From contig CBDFGV010000003.1 in the NCBI GenBank assembly GCA_965247245.1, positions 3,906,001 through 3,970,000 of the forward strand: a stretch of DNA of 64,000 nucleotides, given 5' to 3'. How positions within the stretch are numbered: position 1 is the first letter of the stretch; each line of letters begins with the position of its first letter. Positions 34,893 to 44,745 of the stretch are shown here, piece after piece. The notes beneath the pieces are model-generated. The model did no database searches and had not been told where the DNA came from. It saw nothing but the letters and a program-made list of their open reading frames with translations. The DNA comes from Tectiglobus sp965247245 (lineage in GTDB: Bacteria > Pseudomonadota > Alphaproteobacteria > Rhizobiales > Hyphomicrobiaceae). The position numbers and the translations under genes are program-made.

Positions 34893-35699
34893 TTATAGAC
34901 CGAGCACATCGACCATTGAATAGAGGCCGGGATCTTTGTCGCGCGCCCACAACGCGGCCTTGACCGCGCCGCGTGCGAAGATTCCGCGATCGGTTGCGCG
35001 ATGTGCAATTTCAATGCGTTCGCCATCGGCTGCGAAGATAACTGAATGCTCGCCCACGACATTACCACCGCGTAGCGTGGCAAAACCAATATCGCCGCGG
35101 TTGCGCTCTCCGGTATGGCCATCACGCACGCGGACACTGCGATCTTTCAGCGGGATGCCTCGTCCCTCAGCCGCAGCCTGCCCTAGCATCAGAGCGGTTC
35201 CCGAAGGTGCATCGACTTTATGACGGTGATGCATTTCGACGACTTCAATATCGTAGTCTTCGTCGAGCGCGGCTGATACCTTCTTGGTAAGTTCCAGTAG
35301 CAGATTGACACCGAGGCTCATGTTCCCGGCTTTGACGATCGTGGCTTTCTTGGCCGCTTCGGCAACGGCTGCCTCGTCGGCTTCGGCAAAGCCTGTTGTT
35401 CCCAGGACGTGAACGATGCCGGCCTTGGCCGCATGCCGCGCGAAACCAATAGATGCGGCCGGTATCGTGAAGTCGAGAATGCCGTCGACCTTGCCAATCA
35501 ACTCAACTGGATCAGAGGTCACGACAGCGCCAAGAGGGCCGACACCCGCCAATGCTCCGATATCTTTTCCGATTTCAGACGAGCCTTCTGGTTCGGTACC
35601 GCCCGCAACAACGCAACCATCGACGCTCCCAACGGCTTGAACCAGCTCACGGCCCATGCGGCCGGCAACGCCCATAATGCCAATTTTCATGTCGCTCAT
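34893..35699 (-). CDS. dapB: 4-hydroxy-tetrahydrodipicolinate reductase
   Basis: 268 residues. NAD(P)H-dependent step of lysine and diaminopimelate synthesis. Marks: IGIMGVAGRMGREL, the FAxxxxxVH-like region GFARHAAKAGIVHVLGTTGF, and the active site EVVEMHHRHKVDAPSGTAL. Start at the ATG 35699 behind GGGAGGACAGG. Same strand as gpmI, 79 bases apart. Confidence 0.96.
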   Translation of the reverse strand: MSDMKIGIMGVAGRMGRELVQAVGSVDGCVVAGGTEPEGSSEIGKDIGALAGVGPLGAVVTSDPVELIGKVDGILDFTIPAASIGFARHAAKAGIVHVLGTTGFAEADEAAVAEAAKKATIVKAGNMSLGVNLLLELTKKVSAALDEDYDIEVVEMHHRHKVDAPSGTALMLGQAAAEGRGIPLKDRSVRVRDGHTGERNRGDIGFATLRGGNVVGEHSVIFAADGERIEIAHRATDRGIFARGAVKAALWARDKDPGLYSMVDVLGL

Positions 35700-35831
35700 G
35701 GCCTGTCCTCCCCAACGCAACCTTTACAGTCACTTGTGAATCAATCGGCAGGCCCTGTCAAAGCGGATGCATTCGATCATTGTACGCCAAGCTGGAACCA
35801 TGCAGTGAATTCGAACGAGACGCGGGTTGCT

Positions 35832-36365
35832 CTAACCCTCACGTTGGCCACGCTCAAGCGCCTCAAGAATCATCCGCTTGGCCGTGTCAGCGTGACCCCA
35901 CTCCTTGATCTTTACCCATTTGCCAGGCTCAAGGTCTTTGTAGTGCTCGAAGAAGTGCTGGATCTGCTCGATGGTGATCGTCGGGAGATCGGTATAGGTC
36001 AGAACCTTGTCGTATCGCATGGTCGTGCGCGAGCTTGGTACGGCAATGATCTTCTCATCACCTCCGCCGTCATCTTCCATGATAAGCACGCCGACCGGGC
36101 GACAGGGAATCACGGCGCCAGGGACGATCGCCCGCGTGTTGCAAACCAAGACGTCTATCGGGTCACCGTCTTCCGACAATGTATGCGGGACAAATCCGTA
36201 GTTCCCGGGATATCTCATCGGCGTATAGAGAAAGCGGTCGACGAACAGCGTGCCCGAGGCTTTGTCGAGTTCGTATTTGATCGGCTCACCGCCGACGGGC
36301 ACCTCGACAATCACATTCAAATCATCGGGTGGGTTCTCACCTGGACTAATGGCGTCAATGCGCAT
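35832..36365 (-). CDS. ppa: Inorganic pyrophosphatase
   Basis: 177 residues, family I. Hydrolyses pyrophosphate to drive biosynthesis. The diagnostic EDGDPIDVLV with three metal-binding Asp residues is present, as are KYELDKASGTLFVDRFLY and RYPGNYGFVP. Complete and ordinary. Confidence 0.97.
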   Translation of the reverse strand: MRIDAISPGENPPDDLNVIVEVPVGGEPIKYELDKASGTLFVDRFLYTPMRYPGNYGFVPHTLSEDGDPIDVLVCNTRAIVPGAVIPCRPVGVLIMEDDGGGDEKIIAVPSSRTTMRYDKVLTYTDLPTITIEQIQHFFEHYKDLEPGKWVKIKEWGHADTAKRMILEALERGQREG

Positions 36366-36458
36366 GCGTATCTTTTGTCCTGAACTGCAAGGGGCAATGG
36401 ATCTGGCGTTTGCCGGACTGTATCGCAGCAGCCTTGGGCGAGAAATGCATCAGTCGTA

Positions 36459-36971
36459 TTAGTCACGCCAACCAAAGCCGACTTTCTCAATGCGCTCGCC
36501 CGCCATGTTGACGTAGGCGTTGGCGACAGGACGACCACCGCGGCGCCAGTAAAAGTCGCGAGCTGTAGCGTTGGCGGCTAACGCCCAAACGATGAGCCCG
36601 CGTCGGCTTTGCTGGTCGAGTTGATGGCGGCATGCTTCAAACAGAAACTCGCCAAACCCTAGGCCCTGAAAGTCCGGTAGAAGATAAAGCTCGTAGATCT
36701 CGCCATGCAGTGGGCCTCGGTATCGTGCAGCACCGCAGGTCGCGTAACCGATGATCTCGTCGTCAAACTCTGCCGCCAGGACAGTGTCCTTGGATTGCAC
36801 CGCGCGTCGCCACCACGTTGGGCCACGGGACTGCACGAGGCCATCCAGATAGAGCTTAGGTATCATACCTGTGTAGGTGTGGCGCCAGACCGACTGAAAA
36901 ACGCGCGTCAGCCTTTGGGCGTCGCCCAGCCGACCGGGTCGAACTTGAAATTTCGAAGTCGCACTTAACAT
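36459..36971 (-). CDS. GNAT-family N-acetyltransferase
   Basis: 170 residues from the ATG at 36971 (the frame is open to 37049). The GNAT core is visible: VRPGRLGDAQRLTRVFQSVW, the acetyl-CoA loop LYLLPDFQGLGFGEFLFEAC with the Q/RxxGxG/A signature, and a NATARDFYWRRGG end motif. Substrate unknown. Confidence 0.85.
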   Translation of the reverse strand: MLSATSKFQVRPGRLGDAQRLTRVFQSVWRHTYTGMIPKLYLDGLVQSRGPTWWRRAVQSKDTVLAAEFDDEIIGYATCGAARYRGPLHGEIYELYLLPDFQGLGFGEFLFEACRHQLDQQSRRGLIVWALAANATARDFYWRRGGRPVANAYVNMAGERIEKVGFGWRD

Positions 36972-37046
36972 TGACGCTAATCTCTCTAAGGCGCTCCAGC
37001 CTAAGAGATAAATGTTTTTCAGTGCAATTACAAATTGGACAGCATC

Positions 37047-37083
37047 CAAAACAAAAGCCCGTGGCTGGTCTAGCCACGGGCTT
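37047..37083 (-). terminator. Rho-independent terminator of the phasin gene
   Basis: AAGCCCGTGGCT pairs with AGCCACGGGCTT around a 5-nt loop; on the minus strand it is followed by TTTTGTTTTGG. It sits just after the phasin stop codon. Confidence 0.8.
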
Positions 37084-37121
37084 AATTCACTGGATCGCAG
37101 GATCCTGAAGAGTGAAGCCTG

Positions 37122-37577
37122 TTAGGCGTCTTTCTTCATCTGCTCGAATGATTTTGCAGCAGCTGCATTGAAAGATTCGAATGTCTGCTTTGCAACCTTG
37201 GAAGACAGTTCGAAAAGCTCTTTCGTCTGCGCGCTCATAGCTGCAGCTTGCTGCTGAACGAAGTCAGCCTGGAGGCGGGCTGCTTCAGGAACAGTCTTGG
37301 CCTTAGCAACAGCCTGAGCAACATCGAACATGGCTTCCGTGTTGGCAGAAGCGTTGGTCATGACCTTCTCGCTGATTGCTTTTGTGCCGGCGTGTGCAGC
37401 AAGCATGGCTTCTTCAACGGTGTTGACGTTCTCACGAGCAACAGTGTTGAATTTGTTGTACATTTCGCGGCTCTTAGCGACGCCGTCTTCGGCCATGTTC
37501 TGGAAGTTCTCAGGAATGCGTGCATCTTTTGCGACGTTGAACATTTCCTGGGCTTGGCGTGTAAACTGCTCGTTCAT
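37122..37577 (-). CDS. phaP: Phasin
   Basis: 151 residues, helical and Ala/Lys/Gln rich. The start FTRQAQEMFNVAKDARIPENFQ, then NVNTVEEAMLAAHAGTKAISEK and QTKELFELSSKVAKQTFESF, are typical of phasins that coat PHB granules. The second ATG (37577) is preferred because GGAG lies eight bases before it. The 37578-37821 gap upstream is AT-rich with CAGCAACAT/TGCAACAT-like repeats and may hold the promoter. Confidence 0.88.
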   Translation of the reverse strand: MNEQFTRQAQEMFNVAKDARIPENFQNMAEDGVAKSREMYNKFNTVARENVNTVEEAMLAAHAGTKAISEKVMTNASANTEAMFDVAQAVAKAKTVPEAARLQADFVQQQAAAMSAQTKELFELSSKVAKQTFESFNAAAAKSFEQMKKDA

Positions 37578-37821
37578 GATCATTGCTCCGAATTGAAAAA
37601 CACTGCCTACGACAGTTCATTCGCGAACTGCGTAATTCTGAGCGACCGATGGGCCGCGAAATCTCTTGTGCACTGCAATATAGACGATGAATTTTGCATT
37701 GCAACATAAAAATCGCGTTGCGTTGCAAAAAAAGTTGATCGATTTGATCCAAATCAACCGGTTTCTGAGCTTCCATTGGAGCGTTTGTGTGATTTTGTGC
37801 GCTGCAACATAGGCCTGTGAG

Positions 37822-39117
37822 TTATATCAGGGACGGAAATAATCGTTCGTATGCAGAGGCTTGCGGATCAAACAGGATATCGCTCTGCCGCAACGGCCTG
37901 GCCAGCGCCAATCCTTCAAGTGACCGGCAACGAGACAGCGCCACGTAGGCCTGCCCGTGCGCAAACGTTCCGCGACCAAGATCGACATAGACTTTCTCAA
38001 GCGTCAGACCCTGGCTCTTATGGATCGTCAGCGCCCAAGCAAGTCTGAGCGGGAACTGTTTGAATGTGCCTGCAACTGACTCGACAATCTTTTCTTCGCT
38101 CTGATCGAAGGCATAGCGTCGGTTCTCCCAGGAAACCGCCTCCAGTTCATACTCCTTGCCAGCGACATCAATCCAAACCTGGTCCTCACTGAGCCGGGCT
38201 ATCTTGGCGACCGTCCCGTTGACCCACCGCCGGTCAGGATCGTTGCGCAGCAGTATGACCTTGGCTCCTTCTTTCAGGGTCAGCGTCGCGTCAGTGGGAT
38301 GCGCCTTGTCGTTGAACTCTCCAATAATGCCAGCCTCGAAGACGAACTCTTGTGCCGGCAGTGCATCGAGGTAGGCCTTGTTGATGCGGTTGGCAGCAGC
38401 GTTTGTCGGGGTGAGAATGACGAAATCCTGTCCTTCCGACAGTGTCCGAATGGGGCTGACTTGGTCATTCAGGGTCTCAAGCTCGCTCTCTTCAACTTCG
38501 CCGGAGCGGATGGCATTGAGCACATCTATCAGTAGCTCGTCTGTCTGCCGGAATACCTGCTGCAGTTCGAGATATTGCGTTCCGGTACTCTCCGAAAGCG
38601 CGGAGATATTGAAGAAGTAAGGACCGCCATGGGTGTCCTCGAGAATGGCAGCTTCTTCTCCGCGTACAACAGGCGGCAGCTGCTGCAGATCGCCGAAGAG
38701 CACCAGTCGTACTCCGCCAAACGGTTCCTTGGCACGGCCACGGTTAACGCGCAGCGACTGGTCAATCGCCCACATGAGATCCGAGCGAACCATCGAAACT
38801 TCGTCGATGACCAGGAAATCCAGCTGCCGCATGACCCGACCATTGCGGCTGCGCCTGATGTCTTCAGGATTAATAAGCCGCGGCGGGAACCCGAAGAACG
38901 AATGGATTGTCTGTCCGCCGACGTTGATCGCCGCGAGGCCCGTCGGCGCTACAACAACACAGCTATCCCCCATGACTTCGCGCAACACGCGCAACAGTGT
39001 CGATTTACCAGTTCCGGCGCGACCGGTAACGAAGAGGTGGCCGTCGCTGTCGAGCAGATACTGAACAGCCGCTTCGTACTCGGGGGTCGGCGAGACATCG
39101 GCTGGCCAGTCGATCAT
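37822..39117 (-). CDS. PIF1/RecD-like superfamily 1 DNA helicase
   Basis: 431 residues. Walker A in VTGRAGTGKSTLLRVL, Walker B FLVIDEVSMVRSDL, motif III FGDLQQLPPVV, and late SF1B motifs AWALTIHKSQGLTLEKV and YVALSRCRSLEGL. Compact PIF1 type without extra domains. Probably a DNA repair or replication fork helicase acting 5' to 3'. Confidence 0.9.
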   Translation of the reverse strand: MIDWPADVSPTPEYEAAVQYLLDSDGHLFVTGRAGTGKSTLLRVLREVMGDSCVVVAPTGLAAINVGGQTIHSFFGFPPRLINPEDIRRSRNGRVMRQLDFLVIDEVSMVRSDLMWAIDQSLRVNRGRAKEPFGGVRLVLFGDLQQLPPVVRGEEAAILEDTHGGPYFFNISALSESTGTQYLELQQVFRQTDELLIDVLNAIRSGEVEESELETLNDQVSPIRTLSEGQDFVILTPTNAAANRINKAYLDALPAQEFVFEAGIIGEFNDKAHPTDATLTLKEGAKVILLRNDPDRRWVNGTVAKIARLSEDQVWIDVAGKEYELEAVSWENRRYAFDQSEEKIVESVAGTFKQFPLRLAWALTIHKSQGLTLEKVYVDLGRGTFAHGQAYVALSRCRSLEGLALARPLRQSDILFDPQASAYERLFPSLI

Positions 39118-39179
39118 GTGGGCTCATTTCACCTTATGCGTGTGTTTCGAGTAGGCAACTAAAACCTTAGATTGAAACT

Positions 39180-39353
39180 CATGCAATCATATTGATTCCA
39201 CACAAATAATGCGGTCTCGAGCGCGTGAATTCCATCAATTTTAAAGTCCGCATTAAGGAATAGCAGCCAATGTGGTCATGCGAGGTCGATGTCTATTGCG
39301 GCTCTCGTCGATCCAAACTGCGGGCTCATTTGAGCCCGCATCTTTTTTTTTTG
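39180..39353 (+). ncRNA. Candidate small RNA ending in a strong terminator
   Basis: The 39118-39473 gap holds no gene. It ends with a textbook terminator on the plus strand (39320-39352) that no annotated plus-strand gene uses, so an RNA starting somewhere after 39150 is implied. GCGGTCTCGAG... and ...GTCCGCATTAAGGAATAG are GC islands inside. The 5' end is a guess. Confidence 0.4.
39320..39352 (+). terminator. Rho-independent terminator
   Basis: GCGGGCTCA-TT-TGAGCCCGC followed by a run of more than ten T. A perfect 9-bp stem. It may also act on the minus strand only weakly, since that side lacks the T tract. Confidence 0.9.
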
Positions 39354-39473
39354 GTCAACCGCACAATCACCTTATCAAGATCTAATCGAGTCTGGTAGTC
39401 ACGCGACTGATCAATCGCGCGACACTATCTGGTTGCTCGAATAAAACCCCGATTCCACCTGGCTTTTTCTACT

Positions 39474-41297
39474 TCAAGCTGCATTCTCTTTGGCGCGTTC
39501 CCGCTTCTTTCTCTCATTGGGATCGAGCCAACGCTTCCTCAAGCGAACAGACTTCGGTGTGATCTCAACGAGCTCGTCATCCTGGATGTAGGACAGGGCC
39601 CGCTCCAATGGCATCTTCATCGGCGGCGATAGGTTGATGTTCTCATCCTTTCCGGAAGCGCGAACATTTGTAAGTTTCTTGGCTTTCAAAACATTAACTT
39701 CGAGATCGTTCTCGCGTGTGTGTTGGCCGACGATCATGCCCTGATAAACTTTGTCCTGGGGCTCGACCATAAGCGGTCCGCGGTCCTCCAGGTTGAACAG
39801 TGCGTAGGCAACCGCATCGCCATCCGAGTTTGAGATCAGCACGCCATTGCGGCGCCCGGGAATGTCGCCCTTGTGCACCGCATAGCTGTTGAACAGGCGG
39901 TTCATCACAGCCGTTCCGCGCGTGTCGGTCAGCAGCTCGCCCTGGTAACCGATCAGACCGCGGGTCGGAACATGAAAGACAAGGCGTTGCCGGCCACCGC
40001 CTGACGGGCGCATTTCCAGTAAGTCACCCTTGCGTTCCGTGAGCTTCTGCACCACCGCACCGGAGTGCTCTTCGTCGACATCAATGATGACTTCTTCAAT
40101 CGGTTCGAGGCGTTGCGACGTACTCTCGTCTTTCTGCATCACGACTTGCGGTCGCGACACGGTGAGCTCGAAGCCCTCGCGTCGCATCGTCTCGATCAGG
40201 ATGCCGAGCTGCAGCTCGCCGCGGCCTGCAACGTCGAACGCGTCCTTGTCGCCGGTCTCGGTGATCCGGATGGCAATGTTGCGCTCCGCTTCTTTGAGCA
40301 GTCGCTCGCGGATGACGCGACTTTGCACCTTGTCACCATCGCGACCGGCCAACGGTCCGTCGTTGATGCGAAAGGTCATGGAAAGTGTCGGCGGATCGAT
40401 TGGTTGAGCTTCGATCGGCTGTTCGATCGATGGATCACAGAGCGTGTCTGCGACCGTCGAGTCAGTAATGCCGGATATCGCGATGATGTCACCAGCTTCG
40501 CCAACGTCGATTGGTTGCCGCTCCAGTCCACGAAAGGCCAGAACTTTGCTGACCCTGGCAGTCTCCACGACTGAGCCATCATGGCGAACCGCCTTGATCG
40601 GCTGGTTTGCCTTAACGGTTCCAGCCGTGATCCGGCCAGTCAGGATGCGGCCAAGAAAAGGATCTGCCTCCAGCGTCGTGGCCAGCATCCGGAAAGCGCC
40701 GTCTTCAACAACGGGCTCGGGAACGTGGTCCAGGACCAGATCGAACAAGGGTGTGAGCCCGTCTTGCGGTCCGGTTGGCTCCAGCGCCATCCATCCATCG
40801 CGCCCTGAGCCGTAAAGCACCGGGAAGTCCAACTGTTCATCTGTCGCGTCGAGATTGGCGAACAAGTCGAAGACTTCGTTTAGAACGTCCAAGTGACGTT
40901 CGTCCGGCCGGTCGATCTTGTTGATCGCAACAATCGGCCGGATCCCGCGCTTGAGTGCTTTTGAGACGACAAACTTGGTCTGCGGCAGCGGACCTTCTGA
41001 GGCATCGACGAGTACAATTGCGCCATCAACCATGTTGAGGATGCGCTCGACTTCGCCGCCGAAGTCCGCGTGGCCTGGCGTGTCAACAATGTTAATGCGG
41101 ACATCTTTCCAGACCAACGAGGTACATTTTGCCAGAATAGTAATGCCGCGTTCGCGCTCAAGATCATTCGAGTCCATAGCGCGCTCTGCTACGGCTTGAT
41201 TGTCTCGAAACACGCCAGACTGCCGAAGCAGCGCGTCTATAAGCGTGGTTTTACCATGATCGACGTGCGCGATAATCGCGATGTTTCGCAATTTCAT
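39474..41297 (-). CDS. typA: GTPase TypA/BipA
   Basis: 607 residues. Ribosome-binding translational GTPase involved in 50S assembly and stress or cold adaptation. G-motifs: AIIAHVDHGKTTLID, ERGITI, DTPGHADFGG, NKIDRPD. EF-G-like domains III and V and the TypA-specific C-terminal domain (TNVRASGKDENINLSPP) are complete. The ATG at 41297 is chosen because homologues start MKLRNIAI. Confidence 0.97.
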   Translation of the reverse strand: MKLRNIAIIAHVDHGKTTLIDALLRQSGVFRDNQAVAERAMDSNDLERERGITILAKCTSLVWKDVRINIVDTPGHADFGGEVERILNMVDGAIVLVDASEGPLPQTKFVVSKALKRGIRPIVAINKIDRPDERHLDVLNEVFDLFANLDATDEQLDFPVLYGSGRDGWMALEPTGPQDGLTPLFDLVLDHVPEPVVEDGAFRMLATTLEADPFLGRILTGRITAGTVKANQPIKAVRHDGSVVETARVSKVLAFRGLERQPIDVGEAGDIIAISGITDSTVADTLCDPSIEQPIEAQPIDPPTLSMTFRINDGPLAGRDGDKVQSRVIRERLLKEAERNIAIRITETGDKDAFDVAGRGELQLGILIETMRREGFELTVSRPQVVMQKDESTSQRLEPIEEVIIDVDEEHSGAVVQKLTERKGDLLEMRPSGGGRQRLVFHVPTRGLIGYQGELLTDTRGTAVMNRLFNSYAVHKGDIPGRRNGVLISNSDGDAVAYALFNLEDRGPLMVEPQDKVYQGMIVGQHTRENDLEVNVLKAKKLTNVRASGKDENINLSPPMKMPLERALSYIQDDELVEITPKSVRLRKRWLDPNERKKRERAKENAA

Positions 41298-41484
41298 GAG
41301 CGTTCTTTTCATTTGTAAGGAGTCGGAAAATTGCACGCGGGGTAACACACCCGCGTTGCCATAGCCAGAAATTCACGGCCAGAATTGTGCGGTGCGGCAT
41401 CAAAACTAGCATGCCGCTTGCATAGCGGTTCTCAAGAACGCCAGATCTGGCGAATTTGCCTTTAAGTTTGAATGAGAACCAGCA

Positions 41485-41994
41485 ATGTTTGATCGCAACA
41501 GAACCGACAACGCGCGGCAGTTCAAATCGACGGTCGTTGATATCACTCTGAATGATGGTCGTGCGCTCAGTGGCAAACTGCTTTACCATTCGAACGGCTC
41601 GCTTTTCGATGCTCTAAACGGCAGTGAGTCCTTCCTCGACTTCGAACCATTTGAAGGCCAGCGTGAGTTCGTTGCCAAGTCCACGTTGCGGACCGTGCGT
41701 TTGGTTCAGGCGCCACCGGCTCCCAGGCTGCCCAACGCCAATAAGGACAACTTCGATCCCCATGCGGTCTTGCGGGTCGAGCGCGGTGTAGATGCCGAAG
41801 CTTTGCGCGCAGCCTACCTCGAGCAATCCAAGAAGTATCATCCCGATCGCTATGCCAATGCGGATCTACCAGACGAAATTCGCGACTATCTGCAAGTCAT
41901 GGCGCGCCGCGTTAACACCGCCTACGAGACCCTTCAAAACAACCAGCCCGCAGTTCAGCCAGTTCGTTCAGAACCGGTTTGGCAATCACGGTAG
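41485..41994 (+). CDS. DnaJ-domain protein
   Basis: 169 residues. Residues about 1-80 are an uncharacterised beta-rich region (FKSTVVDITLNDGRALSGKLL). Residues about 92-150 form a J-domain with the Hsp70-stimulating HPD in KKYHPDRYANADLP. Likely recruits DnaK to a substrate or membrane-independent complex. Divergent from typA. Confidence 0.82.
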   Translation: MFDRNRTDNARQFKSTVVDITLNDGRALSGKLLYHSNGSLFDALNGSESFLDFEPFEGQREFVAKSTLRTVRLVQAPPAPRLPNANKDNFDPHAVLRVERGVDAEALRAAYLEQSKKYHPDRYANADLPDEIRDYLQVMARRVNTAYETLQNNQPAVQPVRSEPVWQSR

Positions 41995-42004
41995 ATGATC
42001 AGAC

Positions 42005-43222
42005 TTAGGCGCTAGGTGTCTCGACAACGGCACGAGCTCTTGCAGCTAGTCGTTCACTGTCAGACTTAAGCTGACCACAAGCGGCCAGGATATCGCGGCC
42101 CCTTGGTGTACGAACCGGGCTGGCGTAGCCGGCGCGATTAACAATCGCCGCAAACTTTTCGATCTGGTCCCAGTCCGAGCATTCGTACTTGGTCCCGGGC
42201 CAGGGGTTAAATGGAATCAGATTGATCTTCGCCGGTATGCCGGCCAGCAATCGTACCAGGGCACGTGCATCCGCCAGCGAGTCATTCACATCCTTCAGCA
42301 TCACGTACTCAAACGTAATCCGCCTGGCGTTCGAGAGCCCGGGGTAATTGCGGCAGGCATCGAGCAGCTCTTTGATCGGCCATTTCGAATTGATCGGCAC
42401 AAGTTCGTTACGCAGGTCATCGCGGGTCGCGTGCAAGGAGATCGCGAGCATCGTCCCGGCTTCCTCACCCCAACGACCAATTTGCGGAACAATGCCTGAG
42501 GTCGAGAGCGTGATGCGGCGCTTGGAGAGCGATATGCCTTCGTTGTCCGAGATAATGTCAATCGCCTGGCGTACGTTGTCGAAATTGTAGAGCGGCTCGC
42601 CCATGCCCATCAGCACAATATTGGTTATCTTGCGCGGCCCCCCAGGCACAAGTCGTCCATCATTGAGGGGTTCCTGGCCCGGCCAGTCGTGCAGTTGATC
42701 GCGCGCCACCAGCACCTGCGCAACGATCTCCTCTGCAGTGAGGTTGCGAACCAAACGCTGCGTTCCTGTGTGGCAGAAGGAACAATTGAGCGTGCAGCCG
42801 ACCTGGCTGGAGATGCACAAGGTCCCACGGTCAAGCTCCGGGATATAAACACACTCGACTTCCGGCGCGCGTCGGTCCGTGTGCTGCTTGCGGAGACGGA
42901 GCAGCCATTTCCGTGTGCCGTCCTGAGAGATTTGCTCAGTCGCAATTTCAGGACGCTCGACCGTGCAGTGGTCGGCCAGCAAACTCCGGACCGCCTTCGA
43001 GATATCGGTCATTTCTTCGAAGTCGCGCGCACCTTTGACATACAGCCAATTCCAGAGCTGATTGCGCCGCATCCGAAGTTGCTTGGGTGATATGCCAAGG
43101 CGGGCCAGCTCTGCCTCGATGCCAGGTCGATCCAGGCCCGTTAGCGACACGCAGCTCGGCTGGGATGCATCCGCGTCACCAACTGGAAGTGTTTCGACAG
43201 CGATGTCTCGCTGGTTGTCCAT
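42005..43222 (-). CDS. rlmN: Dual-specificity rRNA/tRNA m2A methyltransferase RlmN
   Basis: 405 residues. Radical SAM enzyme that methylates A2503 of 23S rRNA and A37 of certain tRNAs. The cluster motif is in GCTLNCSFCHTGTQ. MGMGEPLYNFDNV, STSGIVPQI, SLHATRDDLRNELVPIN and the late Cys segment ILAACGQL carry the methyl-carrying cysteine. Full length. Confidence 0.96.
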   Translation of the reverse strand: MDNQRDIAVETLPVGDADASQPSCVSLTGLDRPGIEAELARLGISPKQLRMRRNQLWNWLYVKGARDFEEMTDISKAVRSLLADHCTVERPEIATEQISQDGTRKWLLRLRKQHTDRRAPEVECVYIPELDRGTLCISSQVGCTLNCSFCHTGTQRLVRNLTAEEIVAQVLVARDQLHDWPGQEPLNDGRLVPGGPRKITNIVLMGMGEPLYNFDNVRQAIDIISDNEGISLSKRRITLSTSGIVPQIGRWGEEAGTMLAISLHATRDDLRNELVPINSKWPIKELLDACRNYPGLSNARRITFEYVMLKDVNDSLADARALVRLLAGIPAKINLIPFNPWPGTKYECSDWDQIEKFAAIVNRAGYASPVRTPRGRDILAACGQLKSDSERLAARARAVVETPSA

Positions 43223-43293
43223 CTCTTCGATCTCGTCTCTTCGGTCTCATCCTAAACCGGTAATAGGCTAGGTCAGATGTAGTCCGTTTGTGC

Positions 43294-43329
43294 CAAAAAA
43301 CAAAATCGGGCGCCGTAACGGCGCCCGAT
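43294..43329 (-). terminator. Rho-independent terminator of ctpA
   Basis: ATCGGGCGCCGT/ACGGCGCCCGAT hairpin (10 or more bp); on the minus strand it is followed by TTTTGTTTTTT. It lies between the ctpA stop and rlmN. Confidence 0.88.
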
Positions 43330-43356
43330 CCAAGTTCGAGGTCTGGTCTGAACGAC

Positions 43357-44745
43357 TTACTTCGTCGTTGCCGGCTGCTTCGGCTTTTCTGCTGCAGCTG
43401 CCTTCTTCTCGGCTTTCTTCTCACCGGGCTTGCGGGCGACGATATCCGTCGGCAGTCCGCGCAGCTTGGCGATTGCGTACTGCAGCTGGAGATCCTTTGA
43501 CTTGTCGCGTGGAACGTATGCGACGGAGCCCGAATCTTCCTTACCGTCTTTGCTTTCTGTCTTCAGGTGACCACGCAGGCTCGCTTCACCGCGGGGCTTG
43601 CGCTTCGCCAGGCGCTTCGCAAGTTCCTCAGGAAGCTGCTGCTCGACGATCAGATCCGGCACAATACCCTTGGCCTGGATCGAACGACCCGATGGCGTGT
43701 AGTAGCGTGCTGTCGTCAGGCGGATCGCACCATTGCTTCCGAGCGGAATGATGGTCTGCACGGAACCCTTGCCGAACGAGCGCGTTCCAATAACCGTAGC
43801 GCGTTCGTGGTCCTGCAATGCGCCGGCAACAATCTCGGACGCTGAGGCCGAGCCGCCGTTGATGAGAACGTAGATCGGCTTGCCGTTCGTGATATCACCC
43901 TCGCGTGCCTGAGACCGCTGGGTCTCTTGCAGGTTCCGGCCCTTGGTCAGAACGATGGCACCCTTGTCGAGGAAATCATCGCTGACTGAGATCGCCTGAT
44001 CGAGCAATCCACCCGGATTGTTGCGCAGGTCAACGACGTAGCCTTTAATCTTGCTGCCGGCCTCCCGCTTGATCTTCTCGATGCCTTTAACCAGGTTGGT
44101 ATGGGTCTGCTCGTTGAAGGTCGTGATCTTGAGGTAGCCGATTTCACCTTCGCCTTCGAGGCTGGTCTTGACCGCATTAATCCGGATCACATCGCGGACA
44201 ATCTTGATATCAAACGGCTCTTCCCGGCCCTTGCGGACAATGGTCAACGTGATTGGTGTTTTGACCCGCCCGCGCATCTTCTCGACGGCCTGTTCCAGCG
44301 TGAGACCAACGATCTGCTCACCATCAAGATGTGTGATGAGGTCATTGGCCAGAACGCCGGCCTTATGTGCTGGGGTATCGTCAATTGGAGAGACAACTTT
44401 GACGACGCCATTCTCCATCGTCACTTCGATACCAAGTCCGCCGAACTCTCCGCGTGTCTGAACTTGCATGTCGCGGAAGTGCTTGGGACTGAGATAGGCC
44501 GAGTGCGGATCCAACGCCGCCAGCATGCCGTTGATGGCTGATTCAATCAGCTTTCCATCATTCGGCTTCTCGACGTAGTCGGTGCGAACGCGCTCAAGTA
44601 CATCTCCAAACAGATCGAGCTGCTTGTAGATCTCAGAGTTAGGCGTAGTTGCAGAATAGGTCTTGGTGACATTGAAGATCGTCGTGATCCCGGCAATCCC
44701 TGCCATGACCATGAAGCTCCAAAACGCGAAGTCTGACTTGCGCAT
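43357..44745 (-). CDS. ctpA: S41-family C-terminal processing protease
   Basis: 462 residues. N-terminal membrane anchor (about 8-25), PDZ domain (GLGIEVTMENGVVKVVSPIDDTPAHKAG begins it), then the S41 core with the catalytic Ser in INGGSASASEIVAGAL and Lys in RSFGKGSVQTIIP. The tail is Lys/Ala/Glu rich. Acts in the periplasm on envelope or cell wall enzymes. Its ATG overlaps the envC stop by one base (TGATG), so the two are coupled, as is usual in alphaproteobacteria. Confidence 0.95.
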   Translation of the reverse strand: MRKSDFAFWSFMVMAGIAGITTIFNVTKTYSATTPNSEIYKQLDLFGDVLERVRTDYVEKPNDGKLIESAINGMLAALDPHSAYLSPKHFRDMQVQTRGEFGGLGIEVTMENGVVKVVSPIDDTPAHKAGVLANDLITHLDGEQIVGLTLEQAVEKMRGRVKTPITLTIVRKGREEPFDIKIVRDVIRINAVKTSLEGEGEIGYLKITTFNEQTHTNLVKGIEKIKREAGSKIKGYVVDLRNNPGGLLDQAISVSDDFLDKGAIVLTKGRNLQETQRSQAREGDITNGKPIYVLINGGSASASEIVAGALQDHERATVIGTRSFGKGSVQTIIPLGSNGAIRLTTARYYTPSGRSIQAKGIVPDLIVEQQLPEELAKRLAKRKPRGEASLRGHLKTESKDGKEDSGSVAYVPRDKSKDLQLQYAIAKLRGLPTDIVARKPGEKKAEKKAAAAEKPKQPATTK

